This document shows, in pieces, positions 38,469 to 47,214 of a stretch of 64,000 bases of DNA. The position numbers and the translations under genes are program-made. The notes under the pieces are model-generated. The model was not told the origin of the DNA. It was given only the letters and a program-made list of their open reading frames with translations, and ran no database searches. The stretch is from Haloarcula laminariae (lineage in GTDB: Archaea; Halobacteriota; Halobacteria; Halobacteriales; Haloarculaceae), in NCBI RefSeq assembly GCF_025457605.1, contig NZ_JAMZFY010000004.1, positions 1 to 64,000 of the forward strand. Direction: 5' to 3'. How positions within the stretch are numbered: position 1 is the first letter of the stretch; each line of letters begins with the position of its first letter.

Positions 38469-41400
38469 TGTCATCACCGCTGGCAGTCGTCTTGTCTTCC
38501 GTACTCCAAATCCCGTTGCCCTCTGGATCGAACGTCACCGTTCGCTTGTCATCACCCGGGACACCGGGCTCAGACTGTCTCTCCGATGGCTGTAGATTGG
38601 ACCCTGTCGTCCCGGACGTCTCTGACTCTGTCACTTCCAGCATGCCGTCCGTCGAGGACGAAGTTCGTTCCTGTGAGACTGAGGTGCGTTCGTCGGTGCC
38701 AGCTAACGCACCGCCGTCGGCAACCGCTTTCGAGGGCATCTGTCGGTCGAGGGCCACGGAGACTATCTCCACCAGTTCGTCTTCACTCAGTTCGTTCAGC
38801 AGCTTTTCAGCCCGTTCCGGTGTGAGTCCATGAACCTGCGTCAGTTCATGTTCCATCGCCTCAGTGTACACGAACTGTTCGAACTGCTGGACCTTCGGCG
38901 ATACCTGATCTGCGAGTTCGTCGAGGACATCTCGACCGTGAGCATCGAGATCGATGACACGCTTTTCCTCCCACGACGTCCGGATAGTCAGCGGGTAGTC
39001 GCCGTGCTCGTCGACCCGAACGAGAGCTTGAGAATACCCCTGACCGTCGCCGATGGACTCTTTGCCAGCCTCGGCTGTCTGGATGTAGTACTGCTGTTCG
39101 CTGGTCAGGCCGGCCTTCTTGGCGGTGTGGTCGCCCAGGTCCGGCTCGCGATGGTGGACCATGATCGGACACATCCCCGCTATCTCTTCGGCGACACCGT
39201 TGTCGTAGAACTCCTGGAGCGTCTGGGAGAGCATCACCAGCCGTAGCCCGGCGTGTCGCTGGTGGCGAGCAATTTGGTTGAGGAACGCCAGATTGGCGTC
39301 ATCGTTGAATAGGTAGTGGGCCTCGTCGATGATGATCTCCACTTTCGAATCCATGTTCTTGGCCTGCTGGTACAGTGTCGACAGCAGCAGCTGCATGATG
39401 AACGACTGTTTGCCCAGACCATCGCCAGTGCCTTCGACCTGCTGGAGGTCGAGATAGACTGCCTTGCTCGAATCGTCGATGAGCTTCATGTCCGACGCCT
39501 GCGAGAGATTCCCGTACGTACTGCCCTCACGGAACGGATGCAGCGCGACCGAGAGCTCATCGGCATATTCCCGGATTTTCTGACGCGAGGAGTCCGTGGT
39601 CGCGCCGGGGAACATTCCGGGGCTGTCCTGCAGTCGGTCCAGCAGGTCCAGGAAGTCCTGCATGTTGGGCGAGTTCTCGGGTGTGTGCGTCGACGGATCA
39701 TCGGGCTCGATATCGGATTCTGCGAAGATCGTATCGATGATGAACGTGATCAGCCCACTGTGCATTTCCAGCTGGACGTCACGGGCTTCGAGGAAGTTCT
39801 CGATGACCCCGTAGACTTCGTCTTTCTTCGCTGCGACAGGCTGCATGTCCGGCGATTGCTCTAGGATATGCTCCGGCGTCGGGTGCATCTCGCAGGGATT
39901 GAGCGGCGTCTCACCGCTGACGGTAATCGTCTTCGCGTCCAGCATTTTCGCGCTGCCGCGCATATCTCCGACCGGGTCGATGTAGACCTGCTTGACGTCG
40001 GGCCGTTTCTTCATCATCCGCATCGCCCGTGCTTGCGTGCCGTGCGTTTTCCCGCCCCCAGGCATCCCCGTCACGAGCTCAGAGTGGCCGGTTTCGAGGT
40101 CCCATGGGTCGATCAGCAACGAGGAGTTGTTGTGCCCATGGGTTCCGTACTCGATACCGTTCTCCATGCGGAGGTAGTTCGACGAGAACGGGAACAACGA
40201 CCCCAGTGCCTCGCTGGTCATCGACGAGAGACGATCTTTCCCGAGCTCGTTCGCCCCGATTGGCGAGACAGTCACCAGACCGTCCTCTTGTCGGCGGGTG
40301 GCCCGCTTGATGCTACAGTTCGCGGGCGAGTCCCGGAGCACGCTTTCGAGCTGGTTCGTCCGTCGACGGAGTTCCTCTTCGCTCTCGGCAGTGATACGGA
40401 CAAACACGCCAGCGCGGAATAGCGACGTGTGATTACGCCGGACCATCTGCCGGATGAACTTGGCCTGGTTCACATCTTGTTGGATGTCTTCCGCTTGAAT
40501 CTGGCCCTGGTCATCCTGAACGACCTGCAGGGAGGAGATCCATTTCTCCATGACCGTCAGTGCCTCCTGCGTGTCGTACGGGTCGATGTGAATGGACACG
40601 TCGGCACGAAGGTCCGTATCCAGCAGCAGGCGTTCGAGCAGCCCGTTTGACGGTTCTTCGGGGAAGGTTTCGACCCAGAACGTTCGGGCGTAGGTCTCTT
40701 GGTCGATGAATGCATGATCCTCGGCCCAGTCGATGGCCGTGGGTGCGACCAGCGACTGGTGTTCGTGGCCAGGATTCGATACACCGTGGGGAACCTCCAC
40801 AGCTTCATCGATACCTCTCGTCTCGCTATCAGTCCCTTCGGCAGTTGCATGGTTCTCGAGCATCTCGCTGGCGCGAGCGAGCTCTCTATCGGAGTACGTA
40901 ATCGGCGAGATATCGGCTGCCTGCTCGATATCACCGAACTGCCGTGGCTCACAGGCCCAGTAGTCCTTGGTAAGCTGGGCGAGCTTGTACGACGATACGG
41001 GCTCGCTTCGACACCGATAGAGACTGTCGACCGAGCGAGCGACTCTGGAGAGTCGGTCGTGGAGTTTCTTGGCCTTGTGTTCCTCTCGCTCCCCGGCAGT
41101 CAGTCCGTTGCTCCCGACACTGGAGACCAACTCACCCACCACCGGAAGGTCTTCAAGGTAGTTCGCAACAGACGCGTCATCACTGACGAGGTCCTCAATC
41201 TCGGCATCGGTGACTGTGACGATGATGTAGTATTCGCGTTGCATCTCGGTCTCGGCGACGATTTCGCCATCATCGTCGGTATGTCGGTTGAGCCACTCCA
41301 TGAGGACCCCCCGGAAGATGGAGTGGTTCTGTGTATCGGCATCCTCGAGCCGCTCTTTGTGGGCCTTGATATGCTCCGTGTTGTCAGCATCTCGCGTCGT

Positions 41401-41922
41401 GACGTAGATCTTGGCGGTACCTTCCAATGAGTTAACCATCTCAGTCAGGGACTGGACAGCGTTCTGCCACTGCTCACCGTCTTCGAGGGCCATGTTGGCT
41501 GGCTGGACCTCGACGGCCCCGACGTAGGCGCCGTCGACCCGCTCGATTCCGTGGGGCATGATGCGTTTCAGCCGGGTAGCATTCCGAGTGTCCTGGGCCC
41601 CATCGTCGACGGTGTGTTCCTCTTCTTTGACCCGCCAGAACGCCCGGACACGAAGCCACTCAGTCAGCCGGTAGTAGTTCGGCCGGACTGCTCGCAGCGT
41701 GAAGAGGCCGACCTCAGCCAGAACCAATCCGAGCAGCGCCGGGAGGGTCACACTGGCTGGGACGAACGGCATTCCCAAGACGAGTACAAACAGGAAGACG
41801 GGAGCAGCGAACAGGAGCAGTTCACCGAGGGTATATCCGCCCCAGAACTCGGTCGTATCCCCGAGTGAGCCGTGGATGATGTTCGTACTGTACTGCTGTG
41901 TGCTCTGTTGTGCTTGTGCCAT
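38461..41922 (-). CDS. virB4: VirB4-like conjugation ATPase with N-terminal membrane part
   Basis: VirB4 powers assembly of the conjugative channel and pilus. The 1153-residue protein has two membrane helices near residues 33-77 (LLLFAAPVFLFVLVLGMPFV and beyond), a possible fused VirB3-like part, then the VirB4 N-terminal region and an ATPase core: Walker A GMPGGGKT (619-626), Walker B VEIIIDEAHY (861-870) and the later LVMLSQT. The C-terminal 100 residues are disordered. The ATG at 41922 was chosen: it is 7 bp after the VirB6-like stop and upstream residues are not protein-like. Confidence 0.92.
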   Translation of the reverse strand: MAQAQQSTQQYSTNIIHGSLGDTTEFWGGYTLGELLLFAAPVFLFVLVLGMPFVPASVTLPALLGLVLAEVGLFTLRAVRPNYYRLTEWLRVRAFWRVKEEEHTVDDGAQDTRNATRLKRIMPHGIERVDGAYVGAVEVQPANMALEDGEQWQNAVQSLTEMVNSLEGTAKIYVTTRDADNTEHIKAHKERLEDADTQNHSIFRGVLMEWLNRHTDDDGEIVAETEMQREYYIIVTVTDAEIEDLVSDDASVANYLEDLPVVGELVSSVGSNGLTAGEREEHKAKKLHDRLSRVARSVDSLYRCRSEPVSSYKLAQLTKDYWACEPRQFGDIEQAADISPITYSDRELARASEMLENHATAEGTDSETRGIDEAVEVPHGVSNPGHEHQSLVAPTAIDWAEDHAFIDQETYARTFWVETFPEEPSNGLLERLLLDTDLRADVSIHIDPYDTQEALTVMEKWISSLQVVQDDQGQIQAEDIQQDVNQAKFIRQMVRRNHTSLFRAGVFVRITAESEEELRRRTNQLESVLRDSPANCSIKRATRRQEDGLVTVSPIGANELGKDRLSSMTSEALGSLFPFSSNYLRMENGIEYGTHGHNNSSLLIDPWDLETGHSELVTGMPGGGKTHGTQARAMRMMKKRPDVKQVYIDPVGDMRGSAKMLDAKTITVSGETPLNPCEMHPTPEHILEQSPDMQPVAAKKDEVYGVIENFLEARDVQLEMHSGLITFIIDTIFAESDIEPDDPSTHTPENSPNMQDFLDLLDRLQDSPGMFPGATTDSSRQKIREYADELSVALHPFREGSTYGNLSQASDMKLIDDSSKAVYLDLQQVEGTGDGLGKQSFIMQLLLSTLYQQAKNMDSKVEIIIDEAHYLFNDDANLAFLNQIARHQRHAGLRLVMLSQTLQEFYDNGVAEEIAGMCPIMVHHREPDLGDHTAKKAGLTSEQQYYIQTAEAGKESIGDGQGYSQALVRVDEHGDYPLTIRTSWEEKRVIDLDAHGRDVLDELADQVSPKVQQFEQFVYTEAMEHELTQVHGLTPERAEKLLNELSEDELVEIVSVALDRQMPSKAVADGGALAGTDERTSVSQERTSSSTDGMLEVTESETSGTTGSNLQPSERQSEPGVPGDDKRTVTFDPEGNGIWSTEDKTTASGDDNE

Positions 41923-41929
41923 AGTTTGA

Positions 41930-43744
41930 TTAGGTGTTCGGGGAGTCGTCTCGCGGTCGATACGCATCGGGACCGAGCACGTCGTCATCGGTCGCGAACA
42001 AGTCTTTGGCGTTGGCAGCCCCACCCGTTGCAGGCGAGTCACCATCGTCGCCAGCATCGGTGGTCGGAGCGGCCCCAGCTGCGGGATCGTCATCGTCAGC
42101 ACTGTCTACTTGACCAGCAGCACTGTCGACGTCCGAGGGGACCTGCGCTGCATCATCAGGGGGCGAACCGTCCTCAACAGTGGTTCCCTCATCGAGCAGG
42201 TCCCAGTAGCGGACAGTGTCGCCAAGGTCAGGAGCGTCTGATTCCGCTGCCGAACCCCGCCCTGTGTCAGGCAGACGGCCTTGAGCGGGAGGGCCGGCAG
42301 GTTCAGGCGGCCGGGAGCCGCTGGGGTCTGATGTCGGATTTGGAGCGGTCCGAATTGCGTTCTCAGGGCCTGGGTCAGATGGGTCTGGACCTGCTGTTGG
42401 GCCAGGGTCGGAGGCTCCAGAACCGTTCGAGCCACCGAAGTTCGCGTTCGACAGGCCTCGATGGAGATTCATAGCGCCATAGGCCGCCCGACCAATACGA
42501 CCCTTCGCAGCGTTCCCCAGCGCGCTGAAACCGCCAGCCGCGCTCAGTGCTCCCCCAGACCCTGCGACTGCGCCGGCACCGGCGGTCGCAGCACCGGCGC
42601 CAATTGCTGCCGAGGCCTTGGCAGGTTTCTTCACCGACTGTTTCGCTCCGCCGAGGGTCTGCTCGCTCACCCGCACCGCAGTCCGACTGCTCCGAACAAT
42701 CATCTCTTTTTGAGCCTTCGCTGCCAGGAAGATCGTGGCGATAGAGGCCAGTGCGGTGAGCCCCTCAGGCAGACCCCATGCGTCTGTTTCAAAGCTTATC
42801 CTGAAGAGGACAGCTGCTGGGATGCCACCCGCCAAAGCCCCAGGGTATGCGCCAGCAATTTGCTTAGCGAGTCCAGCGAACCGATTGAACGGCCATACTT
42901 CTAGCGGCCAGAAGGCCGCCACAAGCGGCATACACAGCGTTAGCAATATAATCAGTATCCAGCGGACAATCGCGATAAATATCGCTTTCAGGTATACATA
43001 AAGGCCAACGAGAACAAGGATCGCAAGCAGTCCCGGGTTTTTCACCGAAATCTCTGTAATCGAATACAAGGTGTTTACAACCTTGTCAATATCGTACCCA
43101 GAGAAAACGATTTGTCGGGCAAGAATATCGAAGAATTGCGTCGCGAGAGACGCAGCAGGTAGCCAGAGGAAAATCGCGAAGAACACCATCACGACTCGCC
43201 GGCCGACCTGTTTGCGGACCACTGGATCCATCGACTTGTATCGCAGGCCGACAGCAGCTAGTGTGATGAACTGGAGACCGAGAGCTAAACCGACAATTCC
43301 CTCAAAATAGACATTCGAAATAAGTCCACTCCAGGGATCATTAGTGGCGCCTGTGAACGCTATCTCAAGCGGTCCTGCAACAGTGTCACCCTTAGGTGAT
43401 GGAGTCTCCACTAAAGGCGTGATGAGGGCTCTGAAGAAAGATCTGAATGCGTTCTGTACCCCAGTTGCGAGCCCCTCAAGGAACGCATCAATGCCAGCTT
43501 CTATGGGATTTTCGAGTACGCTCTCGGTGAATACCTGTGTTTTGAGGTCCTCGACTAACTTGGTGAGGAATTTCGGGATGAAATCATCGATGAAATCCTG
43601 AACCGATGGCACATCGACGTTAACATCGACATCTCCGACGCCCCCTCCATCGCCACCGTCACCATTACCATCGCCACTGTCACCTCCTCCACCATCACCG
43701 CAACCAGGAAAAGGATCAGGACAAGGGACTTGCCTCTGGCTCAT
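41930..43744 (-). CDS. virB6: VirB6/TrbL-like polytopic channel protein
   Basis: A 604-residue membrane protein with a Gly/Asp-rich N terminus, several hydrophobic segments in its middle (from VYFEGIVGLALGLQFITLAA through LTALASIATIFLAA), and an Ala/Gly-rich then acidic disordered C-terminal half. This build and the place directly before virB4 match VirB6/TrbL proteins, which form the inner-membrane channel of type IV secretion. The sequence itself is divergent. The start overlaps the preceding lipoprotein stop by 4 bp. Confidence 0.75.
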   Translation of the reverse strand: MSQRQVPCPDPFPGCGDGGGGDSGDGNGDGGDGGGVGDVDVNVDVPSVQDFIDDFIPKFLTKLVEDLKTQVFTESVLENPIEAGIDAFLEGLATGVQNAFRSFFRALITPLVETPSPKGDTVAGPLEIAFTGATNDPWSGLISNVYFEGIVGLALGLQFITLAAVGLRYKSMDPVVRKQVGRRVVMVFFAIFLWLPAASLATQFFDILARQIVFSGYDIDKVVNTLYSITEISVKNPGLLAILVLVGLYVYLKAIFIAIVRWILIILLTLCMPLVAAFWPLEVWPFNRFAGLAKQIAGAYPGALAGGIPAAVLFRISFETDAWGLPEGLTALASIATIFLAAKAQKEMIVRSSRTAVRVSEQTLGGAKQSVKKPAKASAAIGAGAATAGAGAVAGSGGALSAAGGFSALGNAAKGRIGRAAYGAMNLHRGLSNANFGGSNGSGASDPGPTAGPDPSDPGPENAIRTAPNPTSDPSGSRPPEPAGPPAQGRLPDTGRGSAAESDAPDLGDTVRYWDLLDEGTTVEDGSPPDDAAQVPSDVDSAAGQVDSADDDDPAAGAAPTTDAGDDGDSPATGGAANAKDLFATDDDVLGPDAYRPRDDSPNT

Positions 43745-44640
43745 GAGTCAGTTGATTTTGTGGGGGAGACAGTTGGTGATCCAGTCAGCGAACCGCAATG
43801 AGTACCGTTAGTCGAATATGTGATGGTTTGAGAGACGCTCAATATGTTCGCCCAGAGGGACGAAATAGTAAATTCGAGCTTTCGCTCCGTATTATCTGGA
43901 CAACCGATCCCCTTCCATATGCTGAGTGGCACTGTTGCTGCACCCGTACTGTCGGGCTTGATAACTGAGAACTCAGACGCTAGTCTCTGCCCGGCTGCAT
44001 CGTTACCAGGGACATTCGCGTACTGAATGATTCCCGGAGAAGTAGGATGTGGGCCCGTGTTTTTGAGGACGATAGCCAAATCTAGGTCATCTACACCGTC
44101 AACTGATTCGCCCCACGCAACTCGTTGGACTTCGACAGAAGTGCCAAGCCGGAGTGGAATTCGTTCATCGTCTTTGTCGGTTTCTTCGGTAAGGTTGACA
44201 ACGATGGTATTTTCACCAGAAGTTATCGCCTCAACTTCTGGTGGCTCCTCGCTGTACTCATTATCCGCCCCGTCAGCAAGGGTAAGTGTCGCCTTTCCCT
44301 GTTCAGGAAATGCTAATGTGTACTCATTGTCTCGTGCATCCAATAGATCTATAGTGACTATATCCACCGAGTTTTGGAGTTCTAACTCTAATGATAGCTC
44401 CAAGCCATCAGCCACGAAACTGCTGTCAGTGATATACTCCGACTGCTCTTCTGGCGGGACCCAGCCTTCAGCACCGGACTCATCACCAGAACTACCTCCA
44501 GTCGATGGAGGTGGGGATTCTGGAGACCCTGAAGACGGTGAGTCAGAACACCCCGCCAGCGCGGTCAGGCCACCGCCAAGGAGTGTCAACGCTGTTCGTC
44601 GGTCGATACTGTCGCTGTATGAGTGTGGGTTCTGTGTCAT
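43741..44640 (-). CDS. Tat-exported lipoprotein of the conjugation operon
   Basis: A 299-residue protein with a twin-arginine signal (SIDRRTALTLLGGGLTALAG) and a lipobox ending in Cys (LAGC), so it is exported folded and anchored by a lipid. A Ser/Pro/Gly-rich linker follows, then a beta-sandwich-like domain (LELSLELELQNSVDIVTIDL and so on) like those in surface or adhesion-type proteins. It might help cell contact or stabilise the channel outside the membrane. It overlaps both neighbouring genes by 4 bp. Confidence 0.8.
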   Translation of the reverse strand: MTQNPHSYSDSIDRRTALTLLGGGLTALAGCSDSPSSGSPESPPPSTGGSSGDESGAEGWVPPEEQSEYITDSSFVADGLELSLELELQNSVDIVTIDLLDARDNEYTLAFPEQGKATLTLADGADNEYSEEPPEVEAITSGENTIVVNLTEETDKDDERIPLRLGTSVEVQRVAWGESVDGVDDLDLAIVLKNTGPHPTSPGIIQYANVPGNDAAGQRLASEFSVIKPDSTGAATVPLSIWKGIGCPDNTERKLEFTISSLWANILSVSQTITYSTNGTHCGSLTGSPTVSPTKSTDS

Positions 44641-46352
44641 GGTTCGTACCAGCCGAGGAATTTTCCTCTTGTGAGGATGTCAAAGCCGTACAGCAGCAGA
44701 TAGAGCGGCAGGAACACCAGCCCAGTAATGACGATGAAGTCGATAATCTCGCGAATCGCAGGCAGATTCGCTGTGTCAAGGAAGGACCCGTTCGTCGCCA
44801 ACGCTGGATAGGTCCGGGACTGGTCCCACCACGGAGCGGGCGGCTCGTACCGCAGTCTTCCCCTCCGAACTCTCGCTTGATCCAGTTCGACTACCACTTT
44901 CCCACCATCGGCCGGCGTCAGCCGCCGTTCAACACGGGTCTCACGAGTCGTGAGGATAATCCGCCCACGCTTGAGGGGCGCGCCAGCCCGTGGACGTATC
45001 GATACTCGCAGTCGAGTCCCAGCGTCACTCGTGTTCAGCACCTGCGCGGTGAGATTCACTTCGTAGGCAGTCGGTGGCTCACTGGTGTTCACTGAGACGT
45101 TTACTGACCGACCACGGACGAGACCGTAGACGGTGAACTTGCCGGCGTCACGAAGCGAGCGGGAACTATGGAGCGTAAATCGGTTGGCCGTCGTCGAGTT
45201 GTCCGCTCGGTCTAACTCGATTTCCGGTGGGAGCGACGGCTGCGGTGCCATCGCTGTCTCCGGATATGTGAGGTCAACGGGCACGTCACGAGACTGGGTC
45301 GCCCCATCATCCGTTGGGTTGAGCCACTCGTAGGTGAGTTCAGGGCTCGCAGTTACCGGCACTGCATGCACTTCGTAGGGGGCAATCGGCTGCCACTCCG
45401 GCGCCACAGTGCTGGGTTCCGTAGCTGTCGTCTCCCAGTCGACCCACCCATCACCGTTGCGAGTGTAGTAGTACCATTGGCTGTGAGCACGCAGTCCATT
45501 GTCGAACTGCACTCGATGCCACAACCCAGGTACAGACAGGGTCAGCGCACTGTCGGTTCGAGTCGTTCCAGTCTCGTTGCGCCAGGCCAGCTGGCCGGAC
45601 ACACCGAGTCCGGAGAGATCCTGGACCCGGACCGTTTCCGAGTCGGTCACCGCCATCGTGTACGACCGAACGTGGTTGTCGGCGGGTTGTACCGTCCCCG
45701 TGAGTCGAAGCCGCACTGTCAGATTCGTTGTCCCGGACAGCCCGCGGTACTGTAGTTCGGGTGTCAACGACGACGACGTATCTACGACAGTTCCGTTGGC
45801 CAGCAATTCGACCTGACCGCCAAGACCGGTGAGATTCGCCCCGACTGGGCTCGTAGTGGAATTGAGCAGCCGGTCATTGAGTCGGAAATTCGACACAGCC
45901 CGGACGGTGCCGTTCGGACTCCCGTAGCGCTGCTTGCCCGCTCGGGAATGGACGATGGTCGAGGGCGTAATCGAGAAAATCTCGGTATACACCTCACTGA
46001 AGAGCCGCCCGTCGATGTCTGTCGAGGACTGTAACCGACAGCAAGACTCCCAACTCACGTGCGAGGGTCGGGCCGAAAAGTTCGCTCCGCCAGTGCTGTA
46101 GCGACCGACATATCGATCGTTCCAGGACGTCACGTTCGGTGGGCGTGATTGGGCACTCTCGGTGCGATTGGCAGCAGGCTGTTGTGCAGCTCGGAGCGTC
46201 GGTGTTCCGTTAGCTGTCCGATTCTCCGCTTGCTGCTGAACGATGGGCGACACTCGCTCAGTCTGTAGTCCCACTCCCGAAGCAACGACTGTCGGCGTCG
46301 TCACTACCAGACAGACCAATACCGGCACCAACACCCGGAGTGGAACGGACAT
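44637..46352 (-). CDS. Secreted, sequon-rich membrane-anchored protein
   Basis: A 571-residue protein with an N-terminal signal peptide (VPLRVLVPVLVCLVVTTPTV), a large outside domain with more than ten N-glycosylation sequons (NRT, NGT, NFS, NLT and others) and a C-terminal membrane anchor (IDFIVITGLVFLPLYLLLYG). It is unrecognised in family terms, but placement and architecture suggest a surface protein that mediates mating-pair contact. It lies 12 bp after the pilin-like gene and overlaps the lipoprotein start by 4 bp. Confidence 0.7.
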   Translation of the reverse strand: MSVPLRVLVPVLVCLVVTTPTVVASGVGLQTERVSPIVQQQAENRTANGTPTLRAAQQPAANRTESAQSRPPNVTSWNDRYVGRYSTGGANFSARPSHVSWESCCRLQSSTDIDGRLFSEVYTEIFSITPSTIVHSRAGKQRYGSPNGTVRAVSNFRLNDRLLNSTTSPVGANLTGLGGQVELLANGTVVDTSSSLTPELQYRGLSGTTNLTVRLRLTGTVQPADNHVRSYTMAVTDSETVRVQDLSGLGVSGQLAWRNETGTTRTDSALTLSVPGLWHRVQFDNGLRAHSQWYYYTRNGDGWVDWETTATEPSTVAPEWQPIAPYEVHAVPVTASPELTYEWLNPTDDGATQSRDVPVDLTYPETAMAPQPSLPPEIELDRADNSTTANRFTLHSSRSLRDAGKFTVYGLVRGRSVNVSVNTSEPPTAYEVNLTAQVLNTSDAGTRLRVSIRPRAGAPLKRGRIILTTRETRVERRLTPADGGKVVVELDQARVRRGRLRYEPPAPWWDQSRTYPALATNGSFLDTANLPAIREIIDFIVITGLVFLPLYLLLYGFDILTRGKFLGWYEP

Positions 46353-46364
46353 ACGTGCTTATGA

Positions 46365-46829
46365 TCAGGCGAGGGGGTTCACACAGTCGCTGAACGTGAA
46401 ATTCGCTTGATTGGCGAATTTGCTGATGAGTTCAGGGGAGACAATTGCCAGCAGAATCACCCCAAACCCAGTCATCGACAGGATGAGGTCCTTTCGGGCC
46501 TCATTTTGCTGGTTGGGGTTGCCCGACGCTCGCATATACGAGAGCCCAGAGCGACCGACGTAGAACATCGTCGTTGGGAGTCCGAGTCCAACCAACGCTC
46601 CAAACGTGACATCAAGGAGCCCTTCGACACTGGTGCCACAGTAGGTGTCTCCGAACGTCGTCTGGGCCATTGCGGTCCCGCTAAACAGGAGCAGGACTAG
46701 CGAAAACTGGGCGGCTCGTCTAAATGTGGTGTTCGTGGTAGCCTGTGCGGCCCGAAGTTTGGCATGTGCAGCGAGTGATCGGAGTGATATTGAGTGCGAT
46801 GCGTCCGTACTGCGAGGGCTGTTGCTCAT
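46365..46829 (-). CDS. VirB2-like pilin candidate
   Basis: A 154-residue protein with a long basic N-terminal extension, a signal-peptide-like segment ending at about residue 56 (AQFSLVLLLFSGTAMA followed by QTT), and then two hydrophobic helices (LLDVTFGALVGLGLPTTMFY and LILSMTGFGVILLAIVSPEL). After cleavage a two-helix protein of about 98 residues with two Cys remains, the design of VirB2/TrbC pilins. Being first in the operon also fits. No sequence-level match can be shown here. Confidence 0.6.
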   Translation of the reverse strand: MSNSPRSTDASHSISLRSLAAHAKLRAAQATTNTTFRRAAQFSLVLLLFSGTAMAQTTFGDTYCGTSVEGLLDVTFGALVGLGLPTTMFYVGRSGLSYMRASGNPNQQNEARKDLILSMTGFGVILLAIVSPELISKFANQANFTFSDCVNPLA

Positions 46830-47214
46830 GGATTTCTCTCGTTGGATGGTGGTTGCTTACTGTGCGATGCATTCGAGGACTACACCCGGTCAGGGGACGG
46901 GCTTCATTACCTTAGTATTCTTATTAGTGATAGTTTCCCCACGTTCACATCACCTATCTCGGGATACTTCTTTTCGGACTAAAAAGTTTTAGTTTCAATT
47001 TTCCCTGAGCCATATATTACGTAGTAATATAGAGAACGGTCTTCTAAGACCTCAAAAGTGGGTTTAATTATAATCGAATATTTTATATTAGTATACTATT
47101 GTATATTTTTTCTGAAATAATAATCTATAGGCAAAATAAAAGTCAGCATTAGAATAAATGCTGTTCTGAATGGCTACTTGAAAAATAAGGTTGCACCGAT
47201 ACTGCGTCGGTTCC
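46830..47214. other. AT-rich region upstream of the conjugation operon (possible oriT)
   Basis: No gene. From about 46970 to 47190 the DNA is very AT-rich. A perfect inverted repeat, ATATTAC-GTA-GTAATAT (47014-47030), lies in its middle, and CAGCATT/AATGCTG (47144-47163, 6-nt loop) lies 52 bp downstream of the integrase stop. The region must hold the operon promoter and is a reasonable place for a transfer origin or attachment site, but no nick motif can be recognised. Confidence 0.4.
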
